Source: an uncultured Bacilli bacterium | GTDB taxonomy: Bacteria > Bacillota_I > Bacilli_A > RFN20 > CAG-826 | Direction of reading: 5' to 3' | Length of the DNA stretch: 42,784 nt | NCBI GenBank assembly: GCA_947625975.1 | Contig: CANQQL010000007.1 | Location: 1-42,784, forward strand | In this document: piece by piece, positions 38,488 through 42,784 of the stretch | Position numbering within the stretch: the stretch's first letter is position 1 | Layout of the letters: each line of letters begins with the position of its first letter | Notes under the pieces: generated by a model | Seen by the model: the letters and a program-made list of their open reading frames with translations, nothing else | Told to the model about the DNA's origin: nothing | Databases searched by the model: none | Program-made: the position numbers and the translations under genes

Positions 38488-41400
38488 ATGAGAAAAAGAA
38501 ATTTGAAAAGTTTAATTTTTGTTCCTCTGTTAATCGGTATCTTAGCAATGGAAGGTATCGGACAAAGAAATGGTGTAGCAGTAATGGCAAATAGTGATAA
38601 TGAAACAAGTGAAAAAGAATATGAAATTTATCCTACCCCACAAGAAATTACTTATGAAGACGGATTTATTACTTTAACAAAACGTGTCAATGTTTATTTT
38701 GAATCTTCTATAGATATCTATACCAAAAATAAGCTATATGATGTTTTGTCCTTAAAAGATGTTAAATCGCATAATGTTAGTGAAATAACCTCTAACGAAA
38801 ACTTTAGTATAAACTTGGGTGTTTACAAAAGTAATGAAGCTGTGGATAAAATGTATAGCTCCAAAGATTTAACATATCTCGAAGAAAAAATCGATGCTTA
38901 CTATTTAGAGATTAATAATAACGCCATAAATGTTTTAGGTAAAAATACCGATGCTGTTTTTTATGGCTTAGCATCTTTAAAAATGATTTTTGAGCAAAGT
39001 ACAAATCAAATAAGAAAATTAGTCATTAAAGATTATAGTAATTCGACATGGCGAGGTTTTATTGAAGGATATTATGGTATCCCTTGGACTAGTGATGAAA
39101 GAATTGAACTTATGCGTTTTGGAGAAATTGTAAAGAGTAATATTTATATTTACGCTCCCAAAGACGATAGTTACCATAGTTCGAATTGGCGAGGCTTATA
39201 TAATGCCCGAGATTTAGAAGCTTTAAAAGAACAAATACAAGCCGGATTAGAGACTAAAACTAAATTCGCTTGGGCTATTCATCCTTTTATGGATGGAAGC
39301 AATCCCATTACAAGTAGCAACTATCAAGAGGGCGTTCAAGCTATAAAAAATAAATTTAATCAAATCTATGATGCAGGAGTTCGTCAATTTGTTATCTCGG
39401 CAGATGATATTTCTGTTCCAGAAGATGGTGCTTCATTAACCGGATATTTACATCGCGATTTACTTAATGAGATAGCAAAATGGAATAAAGATAAAGGTGA
39501 TTGCGGAAACTTAATATTTGTTCCAACGGCCTATTATTATATTGATCATAGTACACATTTAACAAACTATCTTAGAACTTTAGTAGAGAATCTTGATCCA
39601 TCAATTAGTATTATGTGGACAGGTGAAAAGATATGTAGTTCGGTGGCAAATGGTAAATTCCAAGAATTTAAAGAAGTTACAGGACGTGAACCATTTATGT
39701 GGCTAAACTGGCCAGTTAATGACTATTCTACGACGCATTTATTAATGGGTAAAGGTGAAGTGCTTAATGATAATTATTTAAATCGTGACTTAGATTTTTC
39801 TGGAATTGTAACTAATCCGATGGCAGAAGCAGAACCTTCTAAATTAGCTATATTTGCTATTTGCGACTATACCTGGAATGTTCATAAATTTGACATGGAT
39901 AAAAGTTATGTTGCAAGTTTTAAATATGTCGAAAAAGATGCCGCGGATAGTTTATATGAAATTTGTCAACATTTATCTAATGCTGGTAAATATGAAGATA
40001 ATTATTTTGAAGAGGCAACAGAATTAGCAACTTTAATTAATAACTATAATAATGCAATAAAAAACGAAAGTAATGTTGAACGACGAATAGATCAATTAAA
40101 CAATTATTTTGATAAACTTATTAATTGTTGTGAAGATTTCTTAAACAACGGATATAATAAAAATTTGATTAAATCAATGCATGCTTGGGTCGAAATGTTA
40201 AAGGATATGGCCTCTGCTACAAAAATTTATTTAGAGATTACTAAAAACTTCACAAGTTATTCTGATGATATTCTGCTAGCTAAATTAAATGAAGCAGATA
40301 AATTATATGATCAAAGCTTTACTCATACTGCACCGGTTTTAGTAACAGGTAATATCGAATTACAAGTTGTTGATTGCGGAATGGTGGTATTACAACCATT
40401 TCTTAATAACATAAGATTTAAAATTCGTGATGAAGTTATGCTTAAACTAGGTCTATCAACCGGAGTTATTTACGAAGGCTTCCCTAATGGAATTTACGAA
40501 GGAACTTTAGATAACATCATTGATGGTGAAGATGATACTTTCTGTTGGTTTAATGGCCAACCGGAAGCAAATGCTTATATTCGTATTGATCTTGATGAAA
40601 TAAAAGAGATTCATGATGTAAGAATTTTAACTGGTAATGCAAGTGGTGCAGATGTTATGTCGGGAATACTAGAATATTCTTTAGATGCGAAAAATTGGGA
40701 AAAAGTCGGTGAATTTAGAGGAGCGGAGACTATAATCGATATTCGTGAAAATCCAATTCAGGCCCGTTTCCTTCGCCTTAAAGACAACGGAACAGGTACT
40801 TGGATATCAATAAAAGAAGTTTCCATTAACAATTTAAGCATGGAGTTTGTAAACGCTATCGAATATGGTGGATTTACTGATGGTATTCAACAAGGAATAA
40901 CCGATTATATTCTTGATGACGATGAAAACACATTTTGTTGGTTTGGAAGAGCCACATCGGATGCCTATGTAAAGGTTGATTTAGGTGAGGAAAAAGAAAT
41001 TAATAGTATTCAAGTGTTGCAAGGCAATGCAAGTGGTGATGATACTATGAATGGTGTAGTAGAGTACTCCACTGATGGATCAGAATTTATTAATGTTGGC
41101 CAATTAAGCGGTAATAAAACCATTATAGATTTAAGGGAGCACCCGGTACGTGGAAGATATTTAAGAATTAAAAACTCTACAACTGCTACATGGGTTGCGA
41201 TAAGAGACATTTCTATTAATAAATTAGATGATAATACCCCGAGTGTTTCTTACAATGGATTAAAATTTGTTAATTTATATAAGAGTAATATCTCAGGTAT
41301 AAACGATGGTGATTTATCAACATATGCTTGGTTTGATTTTCAAGGCGCAGCCGGATCATATGTGCAACTTGATTTAAGAAAAACAATTAGTTTAAACAAT

Positions 41401-41652
41401 CTGGTTTTCTATCAAGGTTGTGAAGATGTTCCTACAGATTATTTTCGAGATTTTTCTTTTCAATATTCTACAGATGGAGAAAATTGGAAAACAATAGGTG
41501 AAGAACATTACTTGGCTACAGATGATACAAATTTAGAATTAAATATAAAACTAGATACTCCAATTGAAGCCAGATATGTACGTGTAGTAACGAATGTGCT
41601 TATGGAATATGGTGCGACAATTCGTGAATTTAATGTAAATTTAAATATATGA
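38488..41652 (+). CDS. secreted GH84-family beta-N-acetylglucosaminidase with three C-terminal F5/8 type C modules
   Basis: GFIEGYYGIPWTSDERIELM, YIYAPKDDSYH, QFVISADDIS (catalytic DD pair), MWTGEKICSS, WLNWPVNDYS; C-terminal F5/8C repeats. Confidence 0.93.
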   Translation: MRKRNLKSLIFVPLLIGILAMEGIGQRNGVAVMANSDNETSEKEYEIYPTPQEITYEDGFITLTKRVNVYFESSIDIYTKNKLYDVLSLKDVKSHNVSEITSNENFSINLGVYKSNEAVDKMYSSKDLTYLEEKIDAYYLEINNNAINVLGKNTDAVFYGLASLKMIFEQSTNQIRKLVIKDYSNSTWRGFIEGYYGIPWTSDERIELMRFGEIVKSNIYIYAPKDDSYHSSNWRGLYNARDLEALKEQIQAGLETKTKFAWAIHPFMDGSNPITSSNYQEGVQAIKNKFNQIYDAGVRQFVISADDISVPEDGASLTGYLHRDLLNEIAKWNKDKGDCGNLIFVPTAYYYIDHSTHLTNYLRTLVENLDPSISIMWTGEKICSSVANGKFQEFKEVTGREPFMWLNWPVNDYSTTHLLMGKGEVLNDNYLNRDLDFSGIVTNPMAEAEPSKLAIFAICDYTWNVHKFDMDKSYVASFKYVEKDAADSLYEICQHLSNAGKYEDNYFEEATELATLINNYNNAIKNESNVERRIDQLNNYFDKLINCCEDFLNNGYNKNLIKSMHAWVEMLKDMASATKIYLEITKNFTSYSDDILLAKLNEADKLYDQSFTHTAPVLVTGNIELQVVDCGMVVLQPFLNNIRFKIRDEVMLKLGLSTGVIYEGFPNGIYEGTLDNIIDGEDDTFCWFNGQPEANAYIRIDLDEIKEIHDVRILTGNASGADVMSGILEYSLDAKNWEKVGEFRGAETIIDIRENPIQARFLRLKDNGTGTWISIKEVSINNLSMEFVNAIEYGGFTDGIQQGITDYILDDDENTFCWFGRATSDAYVKVDLGEEKEINSIQVLQGNASGDDTMNGVVEYSTDGSEFINVGQLSGNKTIIDLREHPVRGRYLRIKNSTTATWVAIRDISINKLDDNTPSVSYNGLKFVNLYKSNISGINDGDLSTYAWFDFQGAAGSYVQLDLRKTISLNNLVFYQGCEDVPTDYFRDFSFQYSTDGENWKTIGEEHYLATDDTNLELNIKLDTPIEARYVRVVTNVLMEYGATIREFNVNLNI

Positions 41653-41659
41653 TAGTTAA

Positions 41660-41687
41660 AAAGGGCAAAATAACAATTTTGCCCTTT
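41660..41687 (+). terminator. rho-independent terminator closing the 23-kb operon
   Basis: AAAGGGCAAAAT-aaca-ATTTTGCCCTTT; perfect 12-bp stem. Confidence 0.88.
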
Positions 41688-41805
41688 CTCTTGCACTATT
41701 TGAGTTAAGAAAATGAAAAATATGATCAGACTAGGAGTTTAATATTTACTAAAAAGGTATAATATATTTATAAGCAAAGCTATTATTTTTGGTGGAGATG
41801 AATTT

Positions 41806-42663
41806 ATGGAAAGATTTGATATTGCGATTTTAGGCACAGGTCCGGCGGGACTTGAAGCTAGTATTGTTTCTAAGTTGAGAAATAAGAAGATTCTACTAAT
41901 AGGTGATAAAAATCTTTCAGACAAAATAACAAGAACTCAAGAAATTTCTAATTTTTTGGGCTTTGAAAAAATTACGGGAGCAGATTTGGCAGATAAATTT
42001 AAAAAACACTTAAATTCGTTAGCAATCGATATTACAGAAGATAAAATACAGAACATTTATAATATGGGAAAGTATTATTCTTTACAAGGCAAAAAAAATA
42101 ATTATGAAGCAACTTCGGTAATATTAGCAATCGGCGTTAACAACTCCCCGCAAATAAAGGGAGAAGAACAATTTTTGGGGCAAGGTGTAAGTTATTGCGC
42201 AACCTGTGATGCACCTTTATATAAAAACAAAATTATTTCGGTTATCGGTTATGAAAAAGAGGAAGAACAAGAAGTAATTTTCTTAAGTCAAGTAGCCCGT
42301 AAAATTTTATATTTCCCAATGTATAAACTTGAAACGGTTTTTCCAAATAATGTAGAAATAATTAATGATAAACCATTAGAAATTAGAAAAAATGAAAATA
42401 TGTTACATGTATTAACTGATCAAAATGATTATGAGACAAATGGGATTTTTGTTTTGCGTGATGTCGTAAATGCAAATATTCTTATGCCGGAGTTAAAAAT
42501 GAATGGACCGCATGTAATTGTTGACCGTGAAATGCGTACAAATCTTTTGGGTATATTTGCTTGTGGTGATCTTGTAGGGCAACCGTATCAATATATTAAA
42601 TCAGCAGGTGAAGGCAATATTGCGGCTTTATCAGCAGTAAAGTACCTTGACCATAAAATGTAA
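41806..42663 (+). CDS. thioredoxin-reductase-like FAD-dependent oxidoreductase
   Basis: ILGTGPAGLEASI (FAD GxGxxG), SYCATCDAPLYKNK (CxxC), GIFACGDLVGQPYQYIKSAGEGNIAALSAVKYL. Confidence 0.87.
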   Translation: MERFDIAILGTGPAGLEASIVSKLRNKKILLIGDKNLSDKITRTQEISNFLGFEKITGADLADKFKKHLNSLAIDITEDKIQNIYNMGKYYSLQGKKNNYEATSVILAIGVNNSPQIKGEEQFLGQGVSYCATCDAPLYKNKIISVIGYEKEEEQEVIFLSQVARKILYFPMYKLETVFPNNVEIINDKPLEIRKNENMLHVLTDQNDYETNGIFVLRDVVNANILMPELKMNGPHVIVDREMRTNLLGIFACGDLVGQPYQYIKSAGEGNIAALSAVKYLDHKM

Positions 42664-42784
42664 GTGAAATAATAGTTTGTTTAATGGCTCTACTTTCTTT
42701 AATTTTATGTTAAGTGACAAAGTTATTGCAACGAAATAAATAATATTGATGAAAACATAGAAAAAAATTAATCTGTTGCAATAA

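Noticed and set aside
38488-41652. GH84 protein as a hyaluronidase proper
   Set aside because: Family members were historically called hyaluronidases (mu-toxin), but the GH84 fold and DD motif indicate beta-N-acetylglucosaminidase activity; the substrate cannot be fixed from sequence.
12083-41924. Numerous short antisense ORFs across the glycan locus (e.g. 12083-12445, 15116-15433, 37862-38296, 36613-36894)
   Set aside because: All lie opposite strong domain-bearing CDS and show low-complexity translated composition without their own SD.
1-42784. CRISPR arrays, IS elements, phage genes
   Set aside because: No regularly spaced repeats, transposases, integrases or phage structural genes were seen; repeats in the window are protein-domain repeats.

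Overview
AT-rich Firmicutes/Bacilli-like chromosomal window using the standard genetic code. The first ~9.4 kb is mostly housekeeping: clpB behind a CIRCE-flanked promoter, a Sel1-repeat protein, tRNA-Leu(CAA), a MUG-like DNA glycosylase, a cotJC operon with an apparent CotJA-CotJB fusion, tRNA-Thr(CGT), a DUF3737 protein and a PatB/MalY aminotransferase. From ~9.5 to 41.7 kb there is a large Gram-positive glycan-utilisation locus in three transcription units. (i) 9575-16295 encodes three membrane-anchored surface proteins: one of unknown function, a tandem-GDPD phosphodiesterase and a multi-F5/8C protein. It sits behind two tandem palindromes. (ii) A divergent sugar-binding lipoprotein gene lies at 16785-18212. 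(iii) An essentially gapless ~23-kb, 15-ORF run at 18410-41652 encodes GH16, two ABC permeases, a GLUG lipoprotein, a ROK regulator, a surface purple-acid-type phosphatase, a UgpC/MsmK-type ATPase with a coiled-coil insertion, a repeat lipoprotein-GH16 gene interrupted by one in-frame TGA, a sugar phosphomutase, a GH94-like phosphorylase, NagB, NagA, a BspA-like LRR lipoprotein and GH84 with F5/8C modules. A TrxB-like flavoprotein follows. The strongest leads are the locus as a whole (glycan plus phosphoester processing at the cell surface), the mutase-phosphorylase-NagB-NagA cassette, the UGA-split GH16, a shared uncharacterised juxtamembrane domain, and candidate operators. All assignments come from reading motifs by eye; no database search was run.
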